DNA from: Comamonadaceae bacterium
GTDB taxonomy: Bacteria; Pseudomonadota; Gammaproteobacteria; Burkholderiales; Burkholderiaceae_C
Length of the DNA stretch: 46,195 nucleotides
Direction of reading: 5' to 3'
NCBI GenBank assembly: GCA_947476285.1
Contig: CANJPU010000043.1
Coordinates: forward strand, 1 to 46,195
The notes below the pieces were generated by a model, which saw only the letters and a list, made by a program, of their open reading frames with translations, was not told where the DNA came from and ran no database searches. The position numbers were made by a program, and so were the translations under genes. Below are positions 1 through 7,274 of this stretch, one piece after another (the stretch's first letter is position 1; the number at the start of each line of letters is the position of its first letter).

Positions 1-127
1 ATGCAGCACATAAAACCGCGTCTTTGCCGCCCTGGCGTCGTTGCAAATCCGCGCGATGCCACTGGGCATCGCTGTGGTTTGCGCCTAGCCAGGACGACAA
101 ATCCATCGGTTTTATTAAGTGCTGCAT
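1..127. repeat. Long imperfect palindrome (MITE-like or extragenic hairpin)
   Basis: The first 18 bases (ATGCAGCACATAAAACCG) return in inverted form at 107-127 with a 3-base insertion. The arms continue inward with CCTGG/CCAGG blocks and meet at a perfect 8-bp stem at 53-60 and 65-72 around the loop ACTG. Nearly the whole 127 bp can therefore fold into one hairpin. This is the architecture of a miniature inverted-repeat or REP-type extragenic element. The left end lies at the window edge, so the true boundary may lie outside. No coding sequence is seen in it. Confidence 0.7.
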
Positions 128-218
128 AGCGTGAAACACTACACTAGCGCCATTCGCGCTGGCGTTTCGCCTGCCTCTTTGGCCACCTGCTTGAGAGTCG
201 CGACAATTTTCCAATTGC

Positions 219-288
219 TGAAGTGGATCCCGGCTCAAAGTCAGGATGACAGGTTCCTTGGGAATTTTCGGCTTAAGTAAGTGCCATT
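219..288 (+). repeat. Dispersed repeat, copy 1
   Basis: This segment shares a long, nearly identical block with 19546-19602: TGAAGTGGATCCCGG, then GGATGACAGGTT, then CTTGGGAATT and CGGCTTA. It ends in GGCTTAAGTAAGTGCCATT (270-288). The reverse complement of that end occurs at 19461-19478, at the left end of the second copy. The two copies therefore look like differently truncated versions of one element with a terminal inverted repeat. The hairpin pairing in this copy is degraded compared with copy 2. It overlaps no gene. Confidence 0.75.
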
Positions 289-519
289 CGGCCCAAAATT
301 ACCGAAACGCTTTCTAGTAAGCTGCTCCTGCGGATTCGCAAGCGCCTGCGCACCACCGTCACGAAGCCACAGGATATCCCCGCATGCCCTTGCCCGCGCG
401 CATCGACTGTTTCAGCCCCGAGCGACTACAGCTTTCGCACCCGACGCAAACTTGCCATCACCGCCTGACCTGTGGAGCTTCACTATGAACATTCTTCGTC
501 CGCCACGCCGTGATGTACT
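289..519. other. Stretch without a recognisable gene
   Basis: No frame here gives a protein I can relate to a family. The reading frame of the hydrolase fragment to the right runs on to 412 on the minus strand, but its translation becomes basic and low in family character below about 520. I take this as sequence fused to the broken gene end. No RNA gene or clear terminator was seen. Confidence 0.4.
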
Positions 520-939
520 GACCCTGGCCTTCATTGCGGCGTTGCTGCGCTCGTGCTGCGCGATGAGGCCGTGCGTCTTACCGCACAGGATCAGGCGGCG
601 AACTCTTGTCGGGTGCCGCGCGGCCAGCGCAACCGCCACCTTGTGGCCGGTGTGCAGGCCAAACACATCCGCCTGTGCGACGCCAGACTGCGCTAGCAGC
701 TCATTCATCATGTCACCCACCTGTTCCATCGTGCAGCTCGGCCATGGCGCGGACGAATCGCCAAGGCCAGGGATGTCAGCGATGATGGCGCCGCGGCCCG
801 GCGCCAGGTACGGGAGCAATGCAAAGGATGTGAGTGCGCGCGAGTTGAGCAGAAGAACGGGAGGTGCATCTTCCGGCGCACCCGCCACCAAGTCGCGGCG
901 GATGAACGCGGCCTGCAACTCGCCGCGGCTGCAAGGCAC
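520..939 (-). pseudogene. Alpha/beta-hydrolase fragment, C-terminus lost
   Basis: The minus-strand translation has the N-terminal half of an alpha/beta-hydrolase fold: a first strand (PPVLLLNS), the oxyanion-hole region and ADIPGLGDSSAP, and the nucleophile-elbow region GLHTGHKVAVALAARHP followed by RLILCGKTHG. The elbow reads G-x-H-T-G, not G-x-S-x-G, a variant I have seen in some members of this superfamily. After NAAMKA the homology stops and an unrelated frame runs to a stop at 412. The lid, the acid and the catalytic His region are missing, about 100 residues short. The only in-frame start is GTG at 939, without a good ribosome site. It is probably non-functional and sits just downstream of another hydrolase fossil. 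Confidence 0.6.
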
Positions 940-1013
940 GCGCTGCGATTCAAATTCAGTGGCACACGCGCGATCGGGCTGATGTATTCGGACTCTCTTT
1001 TGAAAATGAAGTG

Positions 1014-1152
1014 CTATGCCAATTCCCGCGCGAGGAGGAAGGGCTTGATCGCCTCCAGGACTTGCGTCGGGAGCGCATCGATGGCACCACCGTCGGCTGT
1101 AGTGGATCTGTCCCTAAGGCGTATCGGCGTAGCCGCGAGTGAGTTGGGTCAT
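1014..1152 (-). pseudogene. Alpha/beta-hydrolase fossil with in-frame TAG and internal deletion
   Basis: An ATG at 1152, preceded by CAGGAAGATTGCCAGC, begins MTQLTRGYADTP and then hits TAG at 1116-1114. The same frame continues GQIHYSR. Together these match the usual start of this hydrolase family (RGYxDTPxGQxHYR), so the stop sits where Glu is common (GAG to TAG). Further on, in a shifted frame, the end of such a protein is readable (ALPTQVLEAIKPFLLARELA) with its stop at 1016-1014. About 200 residues of the middle are gone. It lies directly downstream of the CMD-like gene and was probably once the next gene of that operon. Confidence 0.6.
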
Positions 1153-1176
1153 GCTGGCAATCTTCCTGTGACGTCT

Positions 1177-2046
1177 CTACATCTCGTCGAGCAGGTCTCC
1201 CGCTGCCTCTTGCGCGATGCTGATGCCATCCATTCCGCCGTAGTAAGAAGCCCAACAGATCGCGTCGGCCAGTTGCGCCTGGGTCATGTTGAAGGAACGC
1301 CCGAGCAGTACGGCTTCCCGGATGCCAGCCCTGAAGCCCCGGCACACGTTCAGAAACAGCAGCATGTAGGGCACCATCTCCTTGGGCAACCCATCGCGCA
1401 GCGCGTTCTCGTATCGGTTTCGAAAGGCCTTGAGAAAGTTGGGTCGGTGCTTGGCGAGGAACTGCACGTACTTGGGCACCTCGCCAAGCGTCGTCTGATA
1501 CCAATCCTGCAAGGCCTGCAGATCCTGCTTGGACGCCTGCGGCGAGCTGAAATCCATGCCGGATCTGAAGGCATTGCGGTCAAACGACCAACCCGGTGGC
1601 CAGCGACCTGCAGCGGGCGGCTCTTTGGCATCTTGCCAGCTCTTCATGAACTCCAGGGATGTTTTGGCTGCGGCGTCCATGCCCATGGGTCCTGCGTCAA
1701 TGAAGGCAAATGCGATGGCGTCAAGGCATTCACCGCGGGTCGCTCCCTCGGTTTGTGCGAGCTTCATCTCGAACAACACCCCGTCCCCGTAGCCCACCAC
1801 CGAATAGTAGTGCAGCATGGCAAGCACGTGTGGAAGAGGACGCGACTTCTCCTCTTCACTGCTGACTTCACGCCGGAAATTTGCACGATAGCGTTTCAGA
1901 ACATCGGGTCGCAATTCCAACCAGAACTCGAACGCAGGCAGAGAGTAGCCCTTTGTGCGCGCGTAAAAAGCGCGGAAAACGTCGATTTCCTCCTGCGTTG
2001 TCACATCAGGCTCGTAGAGCAAACCGTCTGGCGGAAGAGTGGTCAT
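1177..2046 (-). CDS. AhpD/carboxymuconolactone decarboxylase-like protein
   Basis: The protein has about 289 residues and is nearly all helical, with two similar halves. The C-terminal half (KYVQFLAKHRPNFLKAFRNRYENAL through LADAICWASYYGGMDG) resembles CMD/AhpD-fold proteins, which act as decarboxylases or peroxidase-like enzymes on ring-cleavage products. The CxxC...H active-site motif of AhpD is not present; only NVCRGFRAG appears at that place. The start is chosen at the second of two close ATGs (2046) because GAGGAG lies 6 bases before it and directly abuts the first (2052). It is divergent from the FAH operon starting at 2314 and shares a 267-bp intergenic region with it. Substrate unknown. 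Confidence 0.6.
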   Translation of the reverse strand: MTTLPPDGLLYEPDVTTQEEIDVFRAFYARTKGYSLPAFEFWLELRPDVLKRYRANFRREVSSEEEKSRPLPHVLAMLHYYSVVGYGDGVLFEMKLAQTEGATRGECLDAIAFAFIDAGPMGMDAAAKTSLEFMKSWQDAKEPPAAGRWPPGWSFDRNAFRSGMDFSSPQASKQDLQALQDWYQTTLGEVPKYVQFLAKHRPNFLKAFRNRYENALRDGLPKEMVPYMLLFLNVCRGFRAGIREAVLLGRSFNMTQAQLADAICWASYYGGMDGISIAQEAAGDLLDEM

Positions 2047-2313
2047 CTTCATCTCCTCAGAGTCGTACCCAAGCAAACACAAGTCCCTCAGACCGCTTGG
2101 TGTGCCCGCCTGATCATGGCAATCCGGATCTCACGCGTGCATCCAAATCCGCACCAAGTCGCAGCGATTGTACGGACAGCCAACCCGATGGGTGTTGGGT
2201 CTTTCCCGGACGGTGATATCTTCATTACAGATGTCTATCATGGGCCGTAGGAGTTGTCGTGAACCGCCAGGCTGCCTACACTGGCGACTTTCACTTAAAG
2301 CGCGCAGGATGGC
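2047..2313. promoter_or_regulatory. Divergent intergenic region
   Basis: This 267-bp gap separates the CMD-like gene (-) from the plus-strand FAH operon, so promoters for both must lie here or be read through from outside. I could not pick convincing -35/-10 boxes or an operator by eye. CAGGA at 2305-2309 may serve as the ribosome site for the gene at 2314. Confidence 0.4.
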
Positions 2314-3204
2314 ATGAAACTCTGCAGATTCAATGGCGGCCGCCTTGGTGTGGCGCACCCCGAACGCAATGTGGTCGTTGACGTCAGCGCGGTTCTTGAT
2401 CGAATCGCGCCGCAGCGTTATCCCCTGCCTCAGCAAGATCTGCTCGTCGCCTCACTGCCATCTTTGCGTGGGCACATCGAAGACGCAGAGCGGCACGGCC
2501 AATCGCTGGCCCTGGACTCGGTCGTCCTGGACAGCCCCATCGCCAATCCAGGCAAGATCATCGGCGCGCCGGTGAATTACGCAGACCATGCGGCGGAGGG
2601 GCAGCAGGACAAGGGCATTGCGCACGGGCGGCAGATCCCCCCGATCGGCGAATGGGGAATGTTCCTCAAGGCTGGCTCGTCGCTGGTGGGATTTGGCCAG
2701 GAGATTGAGCTGCGCTTTGCCGACAGGCGCAACGACCACGAGCTTGAACTCGGCGTGATCATCGGAAGTACCTGCAGGCGGGTGCGTCGATCAGAGGCAA
2801 TGAAGCATATCGCCGCTTACTGCATCGCACTGGACATGACCCTGCGCGGCCCTGAATTCCAGTGTTTCCGAAAGTCCATCGACACCTACAGCGTGCTCGG
2901 CCCGTGGCTGGTGACTGCCGATGAAATCGCCGACCCCGGCGCATTGGACCTTGAACTCAAGGTCAACGGGGTCGTCAAGCAAAGATCGAACACACGCGAC
3001 CTCATCTATGACGTGCCCCGCTTGATCGAGTTCGCCTCTTCCTTCTACACCCTCAATCCTGGTGACGTCATCATGACGGGGACCCCCGCCGGGGTAGGGC
3101 CTGTGAAGCCAGGCGACAGTTTGGAAGTCTGGATCGACAAGATAGGAAGTGGTACTGTGCGAATTGCGCCAGATTACGTTCCCGCCAACGAACAGGACCA
3201 TTGA
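2314..3204 (+). CDS. Fumarylacetoacetate hydrolase (FAH) family protein
   Basis: This 296-residue protein has the FAH fold of enzymes that hydrolyse or isomerise acylpyruvates and hydroxymuconate-type intermediates. Visible hallmarks are the lead-in KIIGAPVNYADHA, the metal-binding segment DHELELGVIIG, the DMTLRG segment, and the C-terminal signature GDVIMTGTPAGVGPVKPGD followed by the closing strand. Length fits the family. It is the first gene of a five-gene operon, with its TGA only 2 bases before the next ATG. The likely job is a late step after ring cleavage. The exact substrate cannot be told. Confidence 0.85.
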   Translation: MKLCRFNGGRLGVAHPERNVVVDVSAVLDRIAPQRYPLPQQDLLVASLPSLRGHIEDAERHGQSLALDSVVLDSPIANPGKIIGAPVNYADHAAEGQQDKGIAHGRQIPPIGEWGMFLKAGSSLVGFGQEIELRFADRRNDHELELGVIIGSTCRRVRRSEAMKHIAAYCIALDMTLRGPEFQCFRKSIDTYSVLGPWLVTADEIADPGALDLELKVNGVVKQRSNTRDLIYDVPRLIEFASSFYTLNPGDVIMTGTPAGVGPVKPGDSLEVWIDKIGSGTVRIAPDYVPANEQDH

Positions 3205-3206
3205 TC

Positions 3207-3590
3207 ATGCTTGACGACACCATCCGAGCCGCAATCCATGACGCCGAGGCGCAGCGCGCCAAAGCCTTGGTGACGCAAGACTTCGCGGCGCTGCAGCTCT
3301 TGTTCCACGAAGCCCTGGTACACATCCACACCAGCGGGCAAGTGGAGACCAAGGCGCAAATTATCGCAACGGCGCGCGACCGCTTGCGGTTCTTGAGCGT
3401 CGATAGGCGCACTTACGATCTGAGGCGGGTCGGTGACGCGGTGATCGCTGTGGGTGAGGTCGATCAACGAATCCAGGTGCGCGCTACAGGGCAGGAAATC
3501 CCGATGGCCATGGTGACCACGCAGGTCTGGGTGCCCACGCCCGTCGCTTGGGCACAGATTCACTACCACGCGACGCTGCGCAAGAGTTGA
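3207..3590 (+). CDS. SnoaL/NTF2-like (DUF4440-type) protein
   Basis: A 127-residue protein: an N-terminal helix (DDTIRAAIHDAEAQRAKALVTQDF), then LFHEALVHIHTSGQVETKAQI and a run of beta strands ending in TQVWV. This is the cone-shaped NTF2-like fold used by small ketosteroid-isomerase or SnoaL-type enzymes. ATG at 3207 is preferred over the in-frame TTG at 3201, which overlaps the upstream stop. Tight coupling to the FAH gene and the next VOC gene places it in the same pathway. The fold is clear; the reaction is unknown. Confidence 0.7.
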   Translation: MLDDTIRAAIHDAEAQRAKALVTQDFAALQLLFHEALVHIHTSGQVETKAQIIATARDRLRFLSVDRRTYDLRRVGDAVIAVGEVDQRIQVRATGQEIPMAMVTTQVWVPTPVAWAQIHYHATLRKS

Positions 3591-3631
3591 ACCTGGCGTT
3601 GAACCTAGACGCCGCAACGAGGAACATGGCA

Positions 3632-4240
3632 ATGGACATCCAATCGCAAGGCGCCGCCCGTAACTTGCGGCCGCTCAGCCGGGGCATCCACCACTTGGCC
3701 CTCAACACCGACGACATGAAGATGACGATCGACTTCTACTCGACCGTTCTTGGCATGCCTCTGGTGCACGCCCTGCGGGTTCCACCCGGCACCAGCCGGG
3801 GCAACCCACCGTTCGAGTGCCTGCGCCACTACTTCTTCGACGCCGGAGGAGACACTCTGCTCGCGTTCTTCGAACTCCCCAAGGGCGCCAAACCCCAAGG
3901 CGACAGGGATGCCGTGGCCGCGATGCAGCATTGCTCCTTCACAGTGACTGAGGAAGCTTTTGAGCAAATGCAAAAGCGCCTGCAGGACGCGGGCATCACA
4001 ATCCTCGGCCCTATCCGTGTCGGCGCTGGGTCAGACTCCATCTACTTCCTTGACCCGAACGGCATCCGCCTTGAGTTCACTTGTCAGACTGGCGACGGCG
4101 CCGATGTGCGGGTCGTGGAGCGATGGACGCAGGCGCGGGCCGATACGCTGGCAGAACTGCGCTTGCTTTGCGATGACCAGCAGTGGCTTGATCGGGTGAC
4201 GCGTCACTTGCCTGCGCACCCCAGCCCCTTGGCCGTCTGA
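3632..4240 (+). CDS. VOC-superfamily protein (glyoxalase/extradiol dioxygenase fold)
   Basis: About 202 residues. The paired beta-alpha-beta-beta-beta modules are visible: GIHHLALNTDDMKMTIDFYSTVLGMPL, then MQHCSFTV and DPNGIRLEF. The His of IHHLAL, the His of QHCSF and the Glu of RLEF are at the usual metal-ligand positions. A longer frame opens at 3548 inside the previous gene. GAGGA at 3619-3623 lies 8 bases before ATG 3632, which I chose; ATG 3626 is possible. The protein could be a dioxygenase, an isomerase or a glyoxalase-like lyase. Its place between a SnoaL-like protein and an Fe/2OG dioxygenase suggests a role with oxygenated aromatic or keto-acid intermediates. Confidence 0.75.
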   Translation: MDIQSQGAARNLRPLSRGIHHLALNTDDMKMTIDFYSTVLGMPLVHALRVPPGTSRGNPPFECLRHYFFDAGGDTLLAFFELPKGAKPQGDRDAVAAMQHCSFTVTEEAFEQMQKRLQDAGITILGPIRVGAGSDSIYFLDPNGIRLEFTCQTGDGADVRVVERWTQARADTLAELRLLCDDQQWLDRVTRHLPAHPSPLAV

Positions 4241-4267
4241 ACCAGGCATTTGCCTCAGGAGCGCTCG

Positions 4268-5119
4268 ATGACGCCACAGGTCACTCAGTTGGGCAAGACG
4301 TTTGCAGCACGCGTGACCGGCATCGATCTTCGGCAGGTGCCCGACGCCGCCACCCATGCCTGGATCGAGCAGCAACTGGCCCGTTGGGGGGTGCTCTCGT
4401 TCGGCCCGCAACGCATTGACGATTCTCAGCAGGAAGCGGTGATCGAGTTGTTTGGCCCGCCATTCGCAACCAACTTCGGCGAGATCGCCACCGGACATCC
4501 TCACTTCTATGACATCACCACCGTCGATGAATCCGGCGCGCCGATTGTGGCCGACAGCCCGCGCGGACTGACCTTGCTGGCCAATGCGCAGTGGCACACC
4601 GACGGCAGCCAACTGCAACCGCCCACCCGAGTCTCCATCCTTCATGCGCGGGTGTTGCCGCCAACGCCTCCCCCCACCGAGTATGCAAACATGTGCGCCG
4701 CCTGGGACGCCTTGCCACCGGCTATGCAGCGTGAGGCCGAGCAGTTGTCGGTGGTGCATTCGATCGCCTGGTCGCGCGAGCAAATCGGCTTTCGCGACAT
4801 CAGCCCGGAATCTCTGAAGCTGCGCCCTCCGGTCGTTCACCCCCTGGTGCGAACGAATCCGATCACCGGCCGCAAGTCACTGTATCTGGCGTCGCACGCA
4901 TCCCATCCTGTGGGATGGCCTGTGAAGGAAGGGCGTGCCTACATTCACGCGCTGGTGGCGCATGCGACGCAACCCGAGTTCGTGTATTCGCACGCATGGT
5001 GCGCCGATGAACTGGTGATGTGGGACGACCGCTGGACGATGCATCGGGCGACACCCTACGATGGAGTGCAGCCTCGCAAGCTGCGCTGGTGCGGGGCGGT
5101 TGAGCTGGAACCGGTCTAG
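4268..5119 (+). CDS. TfdA/TauD-family Fe(II)/2-oxoglutarate dioxygenase
   Basis: A 283-residue non-haem iron dioxygenase. The iron ligands are visible as H110-T-D112 (QWHTDGS) and the distal H259 (WTMHRATPYD), followed by Arg 270/273 for 2-oxoglutarate. The C-terminal half (HPLVRTNPITGRKSLYLASH, then ASHPVGWPVKEGR and the VMWDDRWTMHR block) resembles TfdA, the 2,4-dichlorophenoxyacetate dioxygenase, more than taurine dioxygenase. This is from memory of the TfdA sequence. CAGGAGC 7 bases before ATG 4268 fixes the start. Ether cleavage or alpha-hydroxylation of an acid is plausible. A paralogue lies at 15038-15904. Confidence 0.85.
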   Translation: MTPQVTQLGKTFAARVTGIDLRQVPDAATHAWIEQQLARWGVLSFGPQRIDDSQQEAVIELFGPPFATNFGEIATGHPHFYDITTVDESGAPIVADSPRGLTLLANAQWHTDGSQLQPPTRVSILHARVLPPTPPPTEYANMCAAWDALPPAMQREAEQLSVVHSIAWSREQIGFRDISPESLKLRPPVVHPLVRTNPITGRKSLYLASHASHPVGWPVKEGRAYIHALVAHATQPEFVYSHAWCADELVMWDDRWTMHRATPYDGVQPRKLRWCGAVELEPV

Positions 5120-5172
5120 CTGGAAATTGCCCCAAGAACGAGTCGGCGTGTTTGACACATAAGGAGACAGCA

Positions 5173-6186
5173 ATGAGCCTGAACGAGTTGAATGAAAGTC
5201 AGTCTGTACCCAGTGGCGACATCGGCCGCAGGGCGCTTCTGTCGGCGGCGCTTGGTTTGGCAGTGCCAGGTGCTCTGTCACAAGAAGCTTATCCCAACCG
5301 CTTGGTCAAACTGATCATGCCCACGCCAGCGGGCAGCACAAGCGATGTGTTGATGCGTTTCGTGATGCAGCATCTCGCCGAGGAACTGCGCCAGCCCGTC
5401 ATCGTGGAGAACGTGGCTGGCGCCAATGGCTTGCTGGGCACGCAGCGGCTTGCCCGCAGCGCGCCAGACGGCTACGTGATCGGGATGACTTCGAACGGAT
5501 TCCAGGTGGCCGCGCCCAGCCTGTACAAGAAGCTTGATTTCGATCCGGTCAAGAGTTTCGAACACTTGTGCATGGTGTTCTACGCGCCGCTGACGCTGGT
5601 CGCGCGGCCGCAATTGCCGATTGATTCTCTGGCTGACTTGTTGAGGTATGTCCGCGCCAATCCGGGCAAACTGAGTGCGGGCTGGTTCACGAACAACACT
5701 CAGCGCTGCGTGGCTGAGTTCAAGCGCGCGGCGAAGCTTGAATTCCTCGGTGTGCCCTATAAGACCGCCTCTCAGGTCATCCTGGACCTGAAGGGCGAGC
5801 GGCTGGACTTCGCGTTCATCAACCCCGACTTTGCATTGGTTGAGTCCACCTCGGGCACGCTCAAGCTACTCGCCATCGGCTCTGCCTCGCGCTGGCCGAT
5901 GGTCCCGAATGTTCCCACCCTGCTAGAGCAGTTGCCCAACCTGGACCAAGCGGCCATGATCTCCTGGGTAGGCCTTGCCGCACCTGCAGGCACACCCAAG
6001 CCGATAGCGGCACGGCTGGAATCGGCCATGCAACGTGTGATGGTCAAACCTGAAATCAAGGAAAGGTTCAGGCAGACAGGTATCGACCCGGTATTCGAAC
6101 CTGGCGCTGGAATCCCATCCCGCATTCAAAGTGAAATACAGAGTTTTGCTGCGTTCGCGCGCGACGCCGGGATCGAACCGCAGTGA
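5173..6186 (+). CDS. Bug-family (TctC-like) periplasmic solute-binding protein 1
   Basis: About 337 residues. It has a long polar N-terminus, then a signal-like segment (GRRALLSAALGLAVPGALS) and the mature start QEAYPNRLVKLIMPTPAGST. Family blocks follow: QPVIVENVAGANG, APDGYVIGM, GVPYKTASQ, VPTLLEQ, and the closing GLAAPAGTPKPIAARL. Such proteins bind carboxylates or related acids for tripartite tricarboxylate transporters or for signalling. The twin Arg before the hydrophobic stretch could mean Tat export, unproven. Start ATG 5173 has AAGGAG 7 bases upstream. It closes the FAH operon. It is the most divergent Bug protein here, with an unusual GWFTNNTQRCVAEF segment in the ligand-domain region. 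Confidence 0.85.
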   Translation: MSLNELNESQSVPSGDIGRRALLSAALGLAVPGALSQEAYPNRLVKLIMPTPAGSTSDVLMRFVMQHLAEELRQPVIVENVAGANGLLGTQRLARSAPDGYVIGMTSNGFQVAAPSLYKKLDFDPVKSFEHLCMVFYAPLTLVARPQLPIDSLADLLRYVRANPGKLSAGWFTNNTQRCVAEFKRAAKLEFLGVPYKTASQVILDLKGERLDFAFINPDFALVESTSGTLKLLAIGSASRWPMVPNVPTLLEQLPNLDQAAMISWVGLAAPAGTPKPIAARLESAMQRVMVKPEIKERFRQTGIDPVFEPGAGIPSRIQSEIQSFAAFARDAGIEPQ

Positions 6187-6231
6187 CGCGCCCCGCCGAG
6201 CGAACCGTGTCGGCCAGTGGCCACCCCCGCC

Positions 6232-7149
6232 TCAAGCTGCTGCGTGAGGCAAGCCGTCGGCCACAGCCCTGAAAAGCCTGCGAAGCCACTTTGAGGCTGG
6301 GTCCGCATGCTGGCGCTCATGCCAATATTGCCGTATTTCAAACCGTGGGAACGCGACGGGTGGTGCATGAATACGGATGTCGAAAATCCGGCTGAATGTG
6401 AATGCCAGATCTTCCGGGACGGTAGCGATCATGTCCGACTGCGATGCAAGCAGCAGCATGGAGGTGAAGTTCGGGGACCGAAAGGCGACGTCGCGCGTTA
6501 ATTTTTTGCGAGACAGTGTCTGCTCGACTTTGTTGTGCGAAGACCCGGAGGTCCAATAGGCGCAATGCCGCTCTGCGAGGAACCCTTCAAGCGTCAATTC
6601 ATCGCGGATGCGCGGATGACTCTTGCGCACTGCGCAGACGTACGAGGTTGCGCGGACCACCTGCTGGCGGGCCCAATTTGGCATTTCGAGGAAATACCCG
6701 ACCGCCATGTCGATGTCCCCCTTGTCCAATGCTGCGATCACTTCGTCGGGCCGCAGGTCGACGACAGTCAGACTCACATGAGGGGCATGCGCATTCATGC
6801 GCTTGACGACTTGCGGCACCACGATCTGCAGGCCCGCATCGCTGATGTAGATCTTGAACTCCACCGCGGACGTCGCCGGTGTGAAGGTAACCGGATGGTC
6901 GATCGCGCTCAGGATCTTGAGCGCCTGCGCCACCTTGGGTGCCATGTTGTCCGCGAACGGTGTGGAGCGCACACCGCGCGAAGTGCGCACAAAGAGAGGA
7001 TCACCGACACTGTCGCGCAAGCGCTTGAGGGCTGAGCTGACGCCCGGTTGCGTCAGGCCAAGCTCAACCGCAGCCAGCGAAATGCTCTGGCTGCGGTAGA
7101 TTGCATCGAAGGCGCAGAGCAGGTTCAGGTCAAATGAATGTGGATGCAT
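6232..7149 (-). CDS. LysR-type transcriptional regulator 1
   Basis: About 305 residues. The N-terminal winged helix-turn-helix is clear (DLNLLCAFDAIYRSQSISLAAVELGLTQPGVSSALKRLRDSVGDPLFVR), and the rest is a periplasmic-binding-like effector domain. ATG 7149 is taken because the LysR homology begins there (MHPHSFDLNLL). The gene lies end-to-end with the Bug gene (46 bp between the two stops) and 126 bp downstream of the Rieske gene on the same strand. It probably controls the FAH/TfdA-like operon, the Rieske/SDR pair, or both. Confidence 0.9.
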   Translation of the reverse strand: MHPHSFDLNLLCAFDAIYRSQSISLAAVELGLTQPGVSSALKRLRDSVGDPLFVRTSRGVRSTPFADNMAPKVAQALKILSAIDHPVTFTPATSAVEFKIYISDAGLQIVVPQVVKRMNAHAPHVSLTVVDLRPDEVIAALDKGDIDMAVGYFLEMPNWARQQVVRATSYVCAVRKSHPRIRDELTLEGFLAERHCAYWTSGSSHNKVEQTLSRKKLTRDVAFRSPNFTSMLLLASQSDMIATVPEDLAFTFSRIFDIRIHAPPVAFPRFEIRQYWHERQHADPASKWLRRLFRAVADGLPHAAA

Positions 7150-7274
7150 GCGGCTCGCACTTCCCCATGTGCACATCCATTCCGATCATCGAGGCAGGAT
7201 ATGAATGGTGGAGATGGGGATTATAAGTTCTGGCATGTCGGCGAGCATGGGGGTGCGAACATGCACCCACCCAC

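Noticed and set aside
982..2250. 422-residue plus-strand frame
   Set aside because: It is antisense to the CMD-like gene and to the hydrolase fossil; no domain seen.
6187..6231. Possible bidirectional terminator between the convergent Bug 1 and LysR genes
   Set aside because: GTGTCGGCCAGTGGCCAC gives only a weak hairpin with no T-run.
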